Source: Warburgia ugandensis
Taxonomy: Eukaryota > Streptophyta > Magnoliopsida > Canellales > Canellaceae
Assembly (NCBI GenBank): GCA_035236585.1
Contig: CP141135.1
Coordinates: 61,100,190 to 61,164,189, forward strand
Direction of reading: 5' to 3'
DNA length: 64,000 bases
The position numbers and the translations under genes are program-made. Position 1 is the stretch's first letter. Each line of letters begins with the position of its first letter. The notes beneath the pieces are model-generated. The model was not told where the DNA came from, did no database searches, and was given only the letters and a program-made list of their open reading frames with translations. Shown piece after piece: positions 14,481 to 26,289 of the stretch.

Positions 14481-15292
14481 TATAAAGTTGTTAGACAATC
14501 ACTTTGAGGTATCTAGCTAAAAAAATTTGATGAGGAAGATAGTATGATAAGATACATATCATGAACTTTATTGGAATGACTAGTGCCTCCATCCAAGCAA
14601 TATGACATGCAAGTACTTGCCCAATGGCTATAATATTTTCCATTTATATACAAAGTGATAGGCAGGCATTAGCATTCAAATCCGTAGTAATGGACACTTG
14701 CTTAGTATGTGATGGCATACTAATTTTGTGCGAAACACTTGATTCATGCTCATAGCATAAGCCAACTACCACGATGTTTAAGCAGAATCAAGGGCCAACG
14801 GGCATTGACCTACCCACAAATCAAATATACAATAAAGAAGTTGAGATAGAGAATTATTACGAGAGAACAATGAAATTTTTTAGTTTTGTCTATATATATA
14901 TATATATATTCCTTTTCCAAGGGCGCTGAATGTCCTTCATAATCTTCTTCGGTACCCAGAATTGTAGATCACATTTGGTGGAGGTACAGGGGTACTACGA
15001 GAATTATGTGCGAGGGGATGGAGTAACAATCATCAAACCTCGCTCACGCATAGCCCGACTAAATATATCAATCTTTATTTTCTCAACTAGCTCATTGTAG
15101 GCCTCCTCATCATCTTGCACTGTAGGTAAACATCCTTTACCAAAGAATTTAGAAGGAACAACACCGCGACCCATACCCTTAACTCAACTAGGATGGTCCT
15201 TATTGCTCATAGCCCTATACAAGATGTCCTCATTGGAGGTAGTGCTACTTCGAGTTCCTGTAGTTGTGCTTTCTTGGGTAAGAATATCCTAC
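14480..15292 (-). pseudogene. CACTA PTTA/Transposase_24-type gene, 3' part
   Basis: Directly left of the Tekay insertion, the minus strand reads a block containing EDILYRAMSNKDHPS, a stop, then KGMGRGVVPSKFFGKG. This is the conserved D-x-x-x-x-A-x-G-x-x-x-H-x-G-R-V-R-G-x-G segment of plant En/Spm PTTA proteins. It is followed by an acidic/helical stretch (QDDEEAYNELVEKIKID). At about 14500-14790 another block (VSITTDLNANACL and IAIGQVLACHIAWM) matches the C-terminal DNA-binding-like region of the family. Stops interrupt it. It is the downstream part of the gene whose upstream exons lie at 26.3-27.0 kb, beyond the retrotransposon. A splice acceptor (TTTTGTAG) precedes the first block, so the insertion sits in an intron. 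Confidence 0.72.
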
Positions 15293-15297
15293 AAAAT
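15293..15297. repeat. Target-site duplication AAAAT, left
   Basis: AAAAT precedes the LTR start TGTGATGACC and is matched exactly by AAAAT at 25989-25993 after the other LTR. Confidence 0.85.
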
Positions 15298-18200
15298 TGT
15301 GATGACCCGAGTTTGTATGATGCAATTTTATAATACAGTGAGATCAATCTCTATTTTAGAATAACTTTTGCTAAAAGAACATAGGGAAAGTTTTCTTTTA
15401 ATCAAAACTTTTGTATAAAAAACCCAAGCGTCATTAACAAATCTCGGTGAACAAAAAATGCATAAGACCATGGCACTTTTTATACAAAACATAAAAATGA
15501 ATAATTACTACTCCCAAGATTGTTAATCATAGCCCAAGTTAAAAATAAGCACCTACAACCAAGTTTACATCAAATACAAAAGAGTTACTAGTTAAGTCCT
15601 CATTCAACCTTACCTGTGTTCAATTGACTTTAGCCCTAACACTCTTTGATGCTTCTTCTAATTATACTTTGTTTTAATTGGAAAAAAATGATGGATTGGG
15701 TTGAGTATTCATCATGCTCACTAGGTAACCTGCTAATGCTAGTTTCGAAACATGAAATGGAAGAGGGGTTATACTAAACACAGTCGCAAAGACATGCACT
15801 TCCATTTTTGGGTAATCATGGATATATATCGTAAACTATGAAACTCATAAATTAGCAAGATGAAGAATATGAAACTCAAGCATAGTATGCTTCAATTTTG
15901 GCAAACACACCAAACAGACTAATCAATGATAATAGCAGCCATGAAAATCTTAAAATACTAATCCGTCAAAGTAGATAAGGATTACCATGAATATCATGCA
16001 TATGGACCTTTTAGTAAATCACTCAAGCGGCAGGTCATGAGTACTCAAATACAACCATCTAAATGCTATATGCATATCAATAAAACTGAAATCATAGGGT
16101 CAACTATGCTCATGATCAGCACAGCTGGAATCATATGTCTCAGATTATAGAGACCAACCCACCATAGCCTCCCACGACGACTATGCACTGTCCTTGAAAA
16201 GGGTGTCGTGAACACCTTCAATGGTCGTCCCTGTTTACCACAGCAGTTGAGGAAGGGACAATGCCATTTTGACAACGATAGCATCCACTTTTTATGGTAG
16301 AGACTTGGAGGCCAACCCCATACAACCTCTTAGCATAGTGCCCACTAGGCTCAATAGCCCAAAAGCATATATAAGCCATCCAAATCTCAATCATCATAAA
16401 TCAGGGCGGTCTATGCAATGAGTTTCAACACATGCGAGCAATGCACATAAATATGCATATATTCTAAATCTTAATCACCACAAATTGTGCAATTTATGCC
16501 ACCAATTCCAAAACATAGTGCTTATAAAAAGACTATTTACCAAATATGCAAGCAATTGAATGCAAGATCATAAGGAAAAATCATCATACTCATTATGATA
16601 ATATCATATCACAAAAAGCTTATGAAACATGGTCATCAGCATTAAATAAATCAATTAGTGTTTGGAAATGCATTTTTTTTAAAAAATAACAGTATCAGAC
16701 TACCTACCTTGAGCGTCATTACTTAGCTTGTGTTGCTCTACAATTCGAGTCCTAAGGTACCTTTATGGGGTCCTAGATGTTGTTTAAACATAAAATTCAA
16801 GCATTATTTCTAAATTCTCAAGTCAATGGCTAGATCTCTATGATTTGTGGTTTCTAGGGGTCAAATTACATATTTATTGGATTGTTCTTGGACTAAGGAT
16901 GATCTTAGACATCTATTAGATCAAATCATGAGATCTGATCATAGTTGATTTAGTCGATTCATGAAATCTCTATGGTTTTTAGGCTAAATTCACCTTAAAT
17001 AGTCTCTCAATCCTAAATTTTATTATATAAGTAGGTTCGCATCATAATTACACATGCAACGATTCTTTTGAATCGTTGATCAGAATTATATAGCTTGCTT
17101 AATTGTGTTTTTAGTGACGCGCGTCAACAGGCAAACCAGATTTGTCCATGTAGGGCTTGTGTGTCACAATTCCTAGGATGTGTGTGCATCCCGGTCGAAC
17201 CAAGACTGCACTCGGATGCGTACGCACACCCGAACGATGCTCCAGGGAATGTGTCCTAGACGGCACCATGCGCAGGCGTCTTTGGTGCGGGCACATGCAT
17301 CATGGTTCCTAGGACGCTCGTGCATCCCAGTCGAACTAGGATCACGCCCACACACTGCTTGCGCCCCAGAAGATCATCCCAAGAGGCGCATTTCTGGGCG
17401 TGTGTTACGCGGTGCATCCCTGATTCATATCATGGTTGACTAGGATGGGGAGGCCCAATCTGGACCATCCAACCCTCCCAACCCTAGATCAACGCCCAAG
17501 ATGTCCTGATGCTTAGACTGTCTTGGGTTTTCAAGGGTTTTGGGGTCCCATGAACGTGTTGGGTGGCTCAAAACTTGTATCCAAGCTGCCTAGGTGGTGG
17601 ATCTGCAATAGATCCACCGTCCACTGGTTTCACCAGTGATTCATCGCTCGGTGAGACCATATTTGGTCGGGATCTAAGGGAAAAGGGAGACCGAAGAGAG
17701 AAGAAGCGAGTGGGGAGGAGGATCATGCACAGGGAGCCCTTGATGCTACGTGATGAAGACCTTGAACGTGGTTGCAAACCCTTGTTGCTGGAACGTTCTT
17801 GGAAGCTATTTGAGGGAGGGGGGGGGGGGGGAGAAATGCGATTTTGGAAGAGGGGAGTGGAGGAATTTATAGAGGGGAGAAGGTGGTGACGTCCCATGGC
17901 GGTGCCTCCATTTTTACAGTGCCACACTATAAGAGACGGTGCGGTGTGATAGCTAGAAGGGAATGGCGGTGGAGAAGAAGATGAGGGGTCGTTATCAAAA
18001 CAAGCCCGTGCATTTTCAAGCCATTTTAAATTTAAAATAAAATTTACAAAAATACCCTCCATCTTCAAAAGTCCATAACTTGGTCATATGACCTCCATTT
18101 TTAGTGTTCTTTCAGGCATTGGACTCCATTTTGAGCGTAGAATTTAATGATGTAGACATTTCTCACAAATTCCTTTGTTTCATACTTTAATTAAATAAAC

Positions 18201-18349
18201 CATCTAACCACCTATTAAGATAATTAATCATATATTTATTCCTAAAATAAACAAGCTATAACTAATTAGCACATGGCAAACATCATGATTGATCGTGGTT
18301 GTAAAAGTGATACAAATATATATATATATATATAACTTTAGTCATTACA
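15298..18349 (-). repeat. Chromovirus 3' LTR (3052 bp)
   Basis: The plus strand starts TGTGATGACCCGAG and ends GTCATTACA. It is collinear with 22947-25988. A GC- and CpG-rich block lies at 17110-17420, and a TATA-like CTATAAAT (minus strand) at 17865-17872. Short ORFs on both strands at 17.1-18.1 kb lie in this LTR and are not genes. Confidence 0.92.
17865..17872 (-). promoter_or_regulatory. LTR TATA box (3' LTR)
   Basis: CTATAAAT on the minus strand, followed by a pyrimidine-rich leader. The same box and context occur at 25515-25522 in the 5' LTR. Conservation in both LTRs supports a core promoter. Confidence 0.55.
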
Positions 18350-18366
18350 TCATTACCCCCTTAAAG
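18350..18366 (-). other. Polypurine tract of chromovirus
   Basis: The minus strand reads TTTAAGGGGGTAATGA directly upstream of the 3' LTR start TGTAATGAC. This is the position and composition expected for the plus-strand priming site. Confidence 0.7.
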
Positions 18367-18385
18367 GAACTTCACCCTCGAAATT

Positions 18386-18550
18386 CTACAATCCATTATT
18401 AGTAAAGATTTCAAGGTAGTTATTCCTTAGTTCATATTTGACTTCCCAGGTTTCTTCTTTGATATATGCATTCCTCCACAAAACTCTAACTAATGGAATT
18501 TCTTTACGCCGTAACTTCTTGATTTTCTTGTCAAGAATGCATCTAAGATT
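18386..18550 (-). pseudogene. Chromodomain at integrase C terminus
   Basis: The minus strand reads ILDKKIKKLRRKEIPLVRV, then LWRNAYIKEETWEVKYEL, then a stop at 18386. The order of conserved residues (IPLV-x-VLWRN, E-E-x-TWE) is that of the group II chromodomain of plant chromoviruses, which is thought to direct integration to heterochromatin. A frameshift near 18560-18590 separates it from the integrase tail. Confidence 0.85.
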
Positions 18551-18590
18551 TTGTTTCCAAGGTCAAGTCCAGTTGTAGCTTGGTCGATAC

Positions 18591-19568
18591 CTATTCAAGT
18601 ACATGTGTGGGGTTAAGAATATACTTCCTCAACATGGATATATGAAAAACATTTTGGACTTCCAATAGCTGGGGCGATAAAGCTATCCTGTAGGCAATCT
18701 TTCCCACTTTGTCCAGGACTTCGAATGGTCCAATAAATCGAAGACTGAGATTACCTTTCATACCAAACCTCATAACGCCCTTAGTCAGAGATATCTTCAA
18801 GAAAATATGATCTTCAACTTCAAATTCCAACTGTCTTCATCACTTATCGGCATAACTCTTTTGTCGGCTCTGAGTTGCTAGAAGTCGTCTTCTAATAAGC
18901 TTCACCTTGTTCGCACATTGTTCTACTAACTCTGACTGGACAATTCTGTTTTCACCCACTTCATTCCAGCACACGAGTGAATGACAAGGTCTTCCATAGA
19001 GCACTTTGTAGGGATCCATGCCAATGCTTGACTGGAAACTATTGTTATATGCAAATTCAACTAAGGGTAAACTTTCATCCCAACTCTCTTTCCAGTCAAT
19101 TGCACATGCTCTCAACATATCCTCTAATATCTGGATCGTACGCTTAGGTTGGCCATCAGTTTGAGGGTGAAAATGCGTATTGAAATTTAATGAAGATCCC
19201 AATGACTTTTGCACTAACTTCCATAATTGCGAGGTAAAATGACTGTCCCTATCGAAAATAATGTTGAGTGGTATCCCATGCAAACTCACAATTTCCTTAA
19301 TATACAACTAAGATAGGCCGTCAATAGATTGATTGTGTAATATGGGGAGAAAATGTGCCATCTTGGTTAGTCGATCGATGATCACCCATGTCATATCATG
19401 TCCCTTAGATGTCTTAGGTAGCCCTAGGATGATGTCCATCGTAATATGATCCCACTTCCATTCTGGCAGCTCAAGTGGTTGTAATAATCCTATCGGTCTC
19501 TGATGTTCAGCCTTAACTTGTTGACAAGTCAAACACCATGCCATAAATTCTCCTATATCTCTTTTCAT
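18591..19568 (-). pseudogene. Chromovirus integrase
   Basis: Three collinear pieces are visible. 19568-19308 carries the end of the zinc-binding region (WCLTCQQVKAEHQRP) and the first catalytic Asp in TMDIILGLP. 19307-18840 carries the second Asp in IIFDRDSHFTS and the catalytic Glu in RTIQILEDMLRA, then the VEFAYNNS motif. 18830-18591 carries the GPFEVLDKVG...FHISMLRKY C-terminal module. All three D,D,E residues are present, but a stop lies between the first two pieces and another between core and tail. Confidence 0.88.
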
Positions 19569-20196
19569 ACCATTCCATAGAAATATCGCTTCATATCTTG
19601 ATACATCTTTGTTCCACTAGGATGAATAGTGTACATAGATTGATGTGCTTCTTTCAAGATTTCTCGTCTTATTTCATCATTGGCTAGCACTACTAATCTC
19701 CCTTGCCTGTGAACACTATCATCTGCTTCCCTAAAAAATCCAAGTTTTCCAACTAATGCTTATACATCAGCGTCATCCTTTTGCATCTACTTAACTTTCT
19801 CATTGATAGTGGACTTCATAGTCAAATTTGCTATAAAGGACCACCCTTGACTTAATTCAGGTCTGCACTCTATTATCTCTTGTAATAACTTCCATCCTTT
19901 GGAGCGTAAACTTGCACATATTCCTTGTGTCTTCCTACTTAAGGCATCTGTTATGGCATTAGCCTTCCCTAGATGATATTGAATGGATAAGTCATAGTAT
20001 TTTAAGTACTCCCATCCATCTCCTTTGTCACATGTTCAAGTCTTGTTGTGAAAAGATGTACTTGAACTTTTGTGATCTATAAAAACCTCAAATTTTTCTC
20101 CATACAAATAGTGTATCCAGATATTTAAGGCAAAGACAATGGCAGAAAGCTTTAAGGTCATGGGTAGGGTAATTGACCTCGTGCTTCTTCAATTGA

Positions 20197-21150
20197 CTAG
20201 AAGCATGAAACAATTACTTTTCCATTTTGCATAAGCATGCAACCCGACCCTTGTTGAGAAGCATCACTATAGATCTCAAATCCTCCACTACCAGATGGTA
20301 GAGTAAGTACTGGTGCAGTGGTTAGCCGCCTCTTTAGTTCTTGGAAACTTTCCTCGCATGCCTGATCCCACTCAAACTTTTTGTCCTTTCTTATTAATTT
20401 AGTTAGGGGTAAAGCAATGAGTGAAAAGCCTTCGACGAATCTATGGTAGTATCCTGCAAGCCCTAAAAAACTCCTTACCTCTATCATTGTCTTAAGCATA
20501 TTCCATTTCTCCTGACCTCAACCTTTGTTGGGTCAGCCGCAATGCCCTCTTTGGAAATAACATGACCCAGAAAATTCACTTCTTCCAACCAAAATTCACA
20601 CTTACTAAACTTCGCGTATAATTTGTGTACCCTAAGTGTATTCAGTACCACTCATAAATGTTCCTTATAATCCGCAAGGATTTCTTAGTGGATCAAAATA
20701 TCATCTACAAATACTATAGCAAATTTATCTAGATAGGCTTTGAATACTCGGTTCATAAGATCCATAAATGTGGCTTGTGCATTTTGTCGGTCCAAAAGAC
20801 ATTACTTTAAACTCATAGTGTACGTATCTAGTTACGAATGCTGACTTTGGGATGTCTTCCTCCCTCACCCTAAGTTGGTGATAACCAGATCATAAATTGA
20901 TCTTGGAAAAGACACGGGCTGACTGGAGCTAATCAAACAAGTCATCAATACGGGGTAAAGGATACTTGTTTTTCACTGTAACCCTATTCAACATTCGATA
21001 ATCAACGCAAAGTCTCATTGACCCATCCTTTTTCTTAACAAAAAGGACTAGCGCTCCCCAAGGAGATACACTAGGTCTGATGAACCCTTTGTCTAATAAC
21101 TCTTGTAACTAGGTCCTCGGCTCCTTTAACTCTGTTAGGGCCATCCAATA
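20197..21150 (-). pseudogene. Chromovirus reverse transcriptase/RNase H
   Basis: The RT palm motif FVDDILIH at about 20690-20711 is followed by a stop. Downstream, 20499-20197 is an open connection/RNase H segment (SFLGLAGYYHRFVEGF, LTTAPVLTLP, FEIYSDASQQGSGCML). It retains the RNase H Asp in YSDAS. Upstream, near 20870-20900, HQLRVREED follows a stop that replaces the usual Arg in the LRSGYHQ motif (CGA to TGA, consistent with methyl-CpG deamination). Confidence 0.88.
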
Positions 21151-22933
21151 TGGTGCCTTTGATATAGGAGTTGTGCTAGGTATTAGTTCAATAGTAAAAT
21201 CTATCTCCCTTTTCGGTGGTAACCTTGACAAGTCTTTGGGAAACACACCTGGGAATTCCACGAACCACATCTACCTCTCTAATTTGGGCCTTGTGACTTC
21301 AGTAGCTTCTATCTTATCCAAAAAAAATGAACACCCATATGCAATGTGCTTTACTGCTTTTATAGCAGAAATAACACATGCTCTTCATTAATCTCTTCTT
21401 CATTGTAAGGAGACCACTTCTCCTCCGAGGAGGTTAAAAATGATCCTTTTCTTTTGACAATCAACTGTTGCATTATGCGAGGCTAACCAATTCATCCCAA
21501 GTATGACGTCAAAGTCTGTCATATTTAAGTGGATTAGGTTTACGATCATCTGGTTGCCCTCAACTATAATCGGAATATCCTGAAAGTATGTTTGTGTGGA
21601 AATTGACTTGCCTACGGGTGCATAACTTTTAAGGAGAAGTCTAAGTCTTGAACTATAGTATCCATAGAAGAAACAAACTCACATGATATGAAAGAATGAG
21701 TAGAACCAGTATCAAATAATACTTTGGTAGGTCTATCATATATATGAAGTATACCTTCTACTATGACGTTGGATGCTTGAGCCTGTCTCGAAGTAATGGA
21801 AAATACTCGTCCTTGGCTTCGAGGGATGTGATCGTCCTTATGTTCCTCCTTCTTCCTCTTAGGGCAATTTTGAGCTAGATGTCATATTTCTCCACAGTTA
21901 AAACACGTAAAACGGGGGAAGGTACATGGCTTGCTTGGGTGATATATGTGCATTGGAGCAAGTCTAGGATTCTTGGTTTCTTCCTTTATTGTCGAATTGT
22001 CGCTTATGTGGGTGTCGAGATCCAGAAGGTTGAATGGGTCTTTTACCTTCATTATTTCTTCCACTATTGTTGTTCTTTGCATCCTTAATAGCATGTGCTC
22101 TTTGATAATCCTTTTCAAAAAGAGATGCCATTTTGACCGCTTTTTCTATAGTGGTTGGTTGAAACCTTATCACTCTATTCTTGAGGTGCAGGTGTAATCC
22201 ATCAACAAACCTTTTTGTAGCTTCTTCCTCAGTGGAGCAAACATTGGGTGCGAATCTTCGAAGACTTATGTACCTATTTTCATATTGTTTCACGGAGAGG
22301 TTGCCTTATTCTAGATTCATGAATTCTTTCTCCTTTTGCTTCCGCACATGACGTGGATAGTACTTCTCATTAAATATTAGTTTGAACTCTTCCCATGATA
22401 TGACATCATTATCTTCAAAGTATGTTCTTTCGGTCGTTTTCCACCAAAAGCCTCTTCGCCTTTTAGTACAAAACTGCCATAGAAACCTTTCTATCCTCAG
22501 GAATTTTCATGGTATTAAATAACTTCTCAATGTCAAAGATCCATTTTTCAGTACATTCTTCGACTCATCTTCTCCTGAGAATGATGGGGTCATTTTTTGA
22601 ACTCACTTAAGTTGGGCCTCTGTCTTATCAGTAATTCTTTCTAGAGAAGAGGTTCTTGCTATAGGTGATTGTGGTTGGTTCTGCATGAACTACCCCATAT
22701 GTTGCATGAATAGTTGAAAGGCTTTAGCCATCCCATTCCCGAATCCGGAGGAGTCAGGCGGAGGTTATCGGGTCTTGGGGATGCACCTCCTCTTCTCCAT
22801 GGCAGCATCTATTTTACAAGCGGCTTACCTACGCTCAGGGGACTCTATCATGCTATCCTAACGATTTTTCTATTGATGTAACTTGATTATAAGTCTTCAT
22901 TTCATAAGCGGGTTGTGAATAATATGAACACAG

Positions 22934-22945
22934 GCTCGATACCAA
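22934..22945 (-). other. Primer-binding site (initiator-Met tRNA type)
   Basis: The minus strand reads TGGTATCGAGCC two bases after the 5' LTR end. It matches the plant consensus TGGTATCAGAGCC except for one missing A. Confidence 0.85.
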
Positions 22946-24807
22946 CTATGATGACCTAGGTTTGTATGATGCAATTTTATAATAACAGCGATCTTTATTT
23001 TAAAATATTTTTTGCTAAAAGAATGTAGGAAAAGTTTTCTTTTAATCAAAACTTTTGTATAAAAATCCCGAGCATCATTAACAAATCTCAGTGAACGAGA
23101 AAAATGCATAAAGTAGTGACACTTTTTGCACAAAACATAAAAATGAATAATTACTACTCCCAAGATTGTTAATCACAGCCCAAGTTACAAATAAGCACCT
23201 ACAACCAAGTTTACATCAAATACAAGGGTTTCTAGTTAAGTCCTCATTCAGCCTTACATGTGTTCACTTGACTTTAGCCCTAACACTGTTTGATACTTCT
23301 TCTAATTATACTTTGTTTGATCTAGAAAAAAAATGATGGATTGGGTTGAGTATTCATCATACTCAGTAGGTAACCTGCCACTGCTAGTTTGAAAATAGGA
23401 AATGGAAGAGGGCTTATACTAAACACAATCGTAAAGACATGCACTTATATTTTTGGATAATCATGGATATAAATACATAAACTATGAAACTCATAAATTA
23501 GCAAGATGAAGAATATGAAACTCAAGCATAGTAAATCAACTCATGCATACTTCAATTTTGGCAAACACACCAAACGGACTATTCAATGATAATAGGAGCT
23601 ATGAAAATCTTAAAATACTAATAAGTCAAAGTAGATAAGGATTTCCATGAATATCATGCATATGGGCCTTTTATTAAATCACTCAAACTAACCGGTCATG
23701 AGTACTCGTATACGACCATCTAAATGTTATATGCATATCAATAAAACTGAAATCATAGGGTCAACTATGCTCACGATCAGCACACAGCTGGAATCATGTG
23801 TCTTCGGTATCTAGAGACCAACCCACCACAGCATCCACAACAACTATGGCTATCCTCAAAAAGGGTGCCTTGAACACCTCCAGTGGTTATCCCTGTTTAC
23901 CACAGCAGTTGAGGAAGGGACAATGCCATTTTGACAGCAATACCATCCACTTTTTGTAGTAGAGGCCGAGAGGCCAACCCCATATAACCTCTCAGCATAT
24001 ATAAGTCGTCCAAATCTCAATCATTGTAAATTAGGAAGTCTATGCAATGAGTTTCAAAATGTGCGAGCAATGCATATAAATATGCATATATTCTGAATCT
24101 TAATCACCACAAATCGTGTAATTTATGCCACTAATTCCAAAACATGTGTGTAATGCTTATATGAAGACCATTTACCAAATATGCAGGCAATTGCATGCAA
24201 GATCATAAGAAGAAATTTGCATACTCATTATGATAATATCATATCACAAAAAGCTTATGAAATACGATCATCAGAATTAAATAAATCAATTAGAGTTTGA
24301 AAATGCATTTAAAAAAACTTAGCAGTATCAGACTACCTACCTCGGGCGTCATTACTTAGCTTGTGTTGCTCAACAATTTGAGTCTTAAGGTACCTTTATG
24401 GGGTCCTGGATGTTTTTTAAACATAAAATCCAAGCATTATTTCTAGATTCACAGGTCAACATCTAGATCTATATGATTTGGGGTTTCTAGGGGTCAATTT
24501 ACAAAATTCTTGGATTGATCTTGGACTAAGGACGTCCTTAGACATCTATTAGATCAAATCATGAGATTTGATCATAGTTGATCTAGTCAATTCATGAAAT
24601 CTCTATGGTTTTTAGGCTACAATCACCTTAAACAATCTCTTGATCCTAAATTTTATTGTATAAGTAGGTCGTGTCGTAATTACACATGCAATGGTTCCTT
24701 CGGATTGTCGATCAAAGTTATATAGCCTTCTTAATTGCATTTTTAGTGTCGCGCATCAACGAGCAAACCAGATTTGTCCACGTAAGGCTTGCGCGTCACG
24801 GTTCCCT

Positions 24808-24936
24808 GGTCAAACCAAGACAACTCTCACACACGTGTGCACGCCCGAATGATGCTCCAGGGAGTGCATCCCGGTCAAACCAAGACTACCTCACACACGT
24901 GCGCATGCCCGAACGATGCTCCAGGGAGTGCATCCC
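24808..24936. repeat. 65-bp tandem duplication in 5' LTR only
   Basis: Two units begin GGTCAAACCAAGAC at 24808 and 24873 and end CCAGGGAGTGCATCCC. The 3' LTR has one unit (about 17190-17255). Confidence 0.9.
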
Positions 24937-25514
24937 AGATGGCGTCATGCGGGGGCATCTTTAGCATGGGCACGCACGTCATAGTTCCTAGGATGCTCGT
25001 GCATCTCAGTCGAACAAGGATCATGCTCGCACACCGCGTGCACCCGAAGGTCGTCCTAGAGGCGCATTTTTGTGCATCCATTATGTGCTATGGCCTCGGT
25101 GCATATCACGGTCGACTAGGATGAGGAGGCCCAATTTGGATTGTCCAACCCTCCCAACCCCAGATCAATGCCCAAGATGTCCCGATGCTTGGATTGTCCT
25201 GGGGTTTTTCAAGGGTTTTGGGTTGGGCAGCTCAGATCTTGTATCCAAGCTGCCCAAGTGGTGGATCTGCAATATATCCACCGTCCACTGGTTTCACCAG
25301 CTATTCATCACTCGGTGAGACCAGATTCGATCACGATTTGGGGGAAAAGGGACAGAGAAGAGAGAAGAGTAGAGTGGGGAGGAGGATCGTACCTGGGAGC
25401 CCTCGATGTTATGCGATGAAGGCCTTGAATGTGACTGCAAACCCTTGTTGCCAGAACGTTCTTAGAAGCGATTTGAGGGGAAAAAACACAATTTTGGAAG
25501 AGGGGAGTGGAGGA

Positions 25515-25522
25515 ATTTATAG
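25515..25522 (-). promoter_or_regulatory. LTR TATA box (5' LTR)
   Basis: CTATAAAT on the minus strand in the same context as 17865-17872. In the 5' LTR this would be the promoter that initiates element transcription toward lower coordinates. Confidence 0.6.
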
Positions 25523-25988
25523 AGGAGAGAAGGCGATGTCGTCCCATGGTGATGCAGCCATTTTTTCGGTGCCGCACTGCAAGGGCAGTGCACACAGCTG
25601 GAAGGGAATGACGATGGAGAAGAAGATGGGGTGTCGTTATCAAAAACAACCCCCTGCATTTTCAAGCCATTTTAAATTTTAAATGAAATTTATAAAAATA
25701 CCCTTCATCTTCAAAAGTCCATAACTTGGTCATACAACATCCATTTTCTGTGTTCTTTGAAGTGTTCGACTCCATTTTGAGTGTAGAATCTAATGATCAG
25801 ACATTTCTCACAAATTCTTTATTTCATACTTTAATTAAATAAAACATCTAACCACCTATTAAGATAATTAAACATATTTTAATTCCCAAAATAAATAAGC
25901 CATAACTAATTAGTACATGGCAAACATCTTGATTGATCGTATTTGTAAAAGTGATACAAAAATATTGAAAAAAACATGAGTCATTACA

Positions 25989-25993
25989 AAAAT
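25989..25993. repeat. Target-site duplication AAAAT, right
   Basis: Matches 15293-15297. Joining the flanks once gives CCTACAAAATTTAATTAG, an uninterrupted intron end on the minus strand. Confidence 0.85.
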
Positions 25994-26289
25994 TTAATTA
26001 GAAAGACATGATCATGTCATCTAGTTAATTGTATAAAATGTATTGACAGGTGGAACCACTTACTATACGAGAAGCAATTTGTGCAGTGCTTTCATTTAAG
26101 AACTTGCTAGGAGAGCAACCCATAGAATGCATCATCTTCTAGAGGATGGAGCAATCAATGGGTTCAGTAGTCTCAACTTTCTTTTGTTGTCAAGCAAAGA
26201 CACTATAGTTAGACAACAATATGTATATTACTATAGTAGCATTAAATTGCAAGGGATAAATTGTCATAAATGCTTACTTTGCACTCTTC

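Larger units (their letters stand above)
18386..22800 (-). pseudogene. Degenerate chromovirus gag-pol polyprotein
   Basis: A single gag-pol reading frame starts at the ATG at 22800-22798 (MEKRRC...) and ends at the stop at 18388-18386, about 1470 codons long, which fits Tekay elements. Gag spans about 22800-21880 and includes RFVDGLHLHLKNRV. The knuckle CFNCGEI-stop-HLAQNC (C-x2-C-x4-H-x4-C spacing) is at about 21860-21900. The protease motif DTGSTHSF is at 21690-21713, followed by DFDVILGMNWLASHNA near 21490. The RT includes [15 protein letters not shown] and the catalytic FVDDIL at 20694-20711. RNase H/connection, integrase and chromodomain follow. In-frame stops, including one just before the [11 protein letters not shown] motif, and frameshifts at several points abolish the product. 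Confidence 0.9.
15298..25988 (-). mobile_element. Full-length Tekay/Del-like chromovirus (Ty3/gypsy)
   Basis: A 10,691-bp element in minus orientation: 5' LTR 22947-25988, primer-binding site at 22934-22945, gag-pol about 22800-18386, polypurine tract at 18350-18366, and 3' LTR 15298-18349. It is flanked by AAAAT on both sides. Domain order is gag, CCHC knuckle, protease, RT, RNase H, integrase and chromodomain. The very long (~3 kb) LTRs together with a C-terminal chromodomain point to the Tekay/Del chromovirus lineage. Polyprotein stops and frameshifts make it non-autonomous. In a ~185-bp section aligned by eye (15630-15820 against 23280-23465) the LTRs differ at roughly one base in ten, so the insertion is old. 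Confidence 0.93.
22947..25988 (-). repeat. Chromovirus 5' LTR (3042 bp)
   Basis: Collinear with 15298-18349. The terminal TG is mutated to TA at 22947-22948 (C to T on the element strand); the other end is TTACA at 25988. It carries a 65-bp tandem duplication (24808-24936) absent from the 3' LTR, a CpG-rich block at 24740-25100, and a TATA-like box at 25515-25522. Confidence 0.92.

Noticed and set aside
17563-18068. Overlapping ORFs of 108 and 166 codons, with counterparts at 25.1-25.7 kb
   Set aside because: They lie in the chromovirus LTR promoter and leader region; no domain, and frames differ between the two LTRs.
21879-22197. Plus-strand ORFs opposite gag
   Set aside because: Antisense shadows of the chromovirus gag, which has recognisable motifs on the minus strand.
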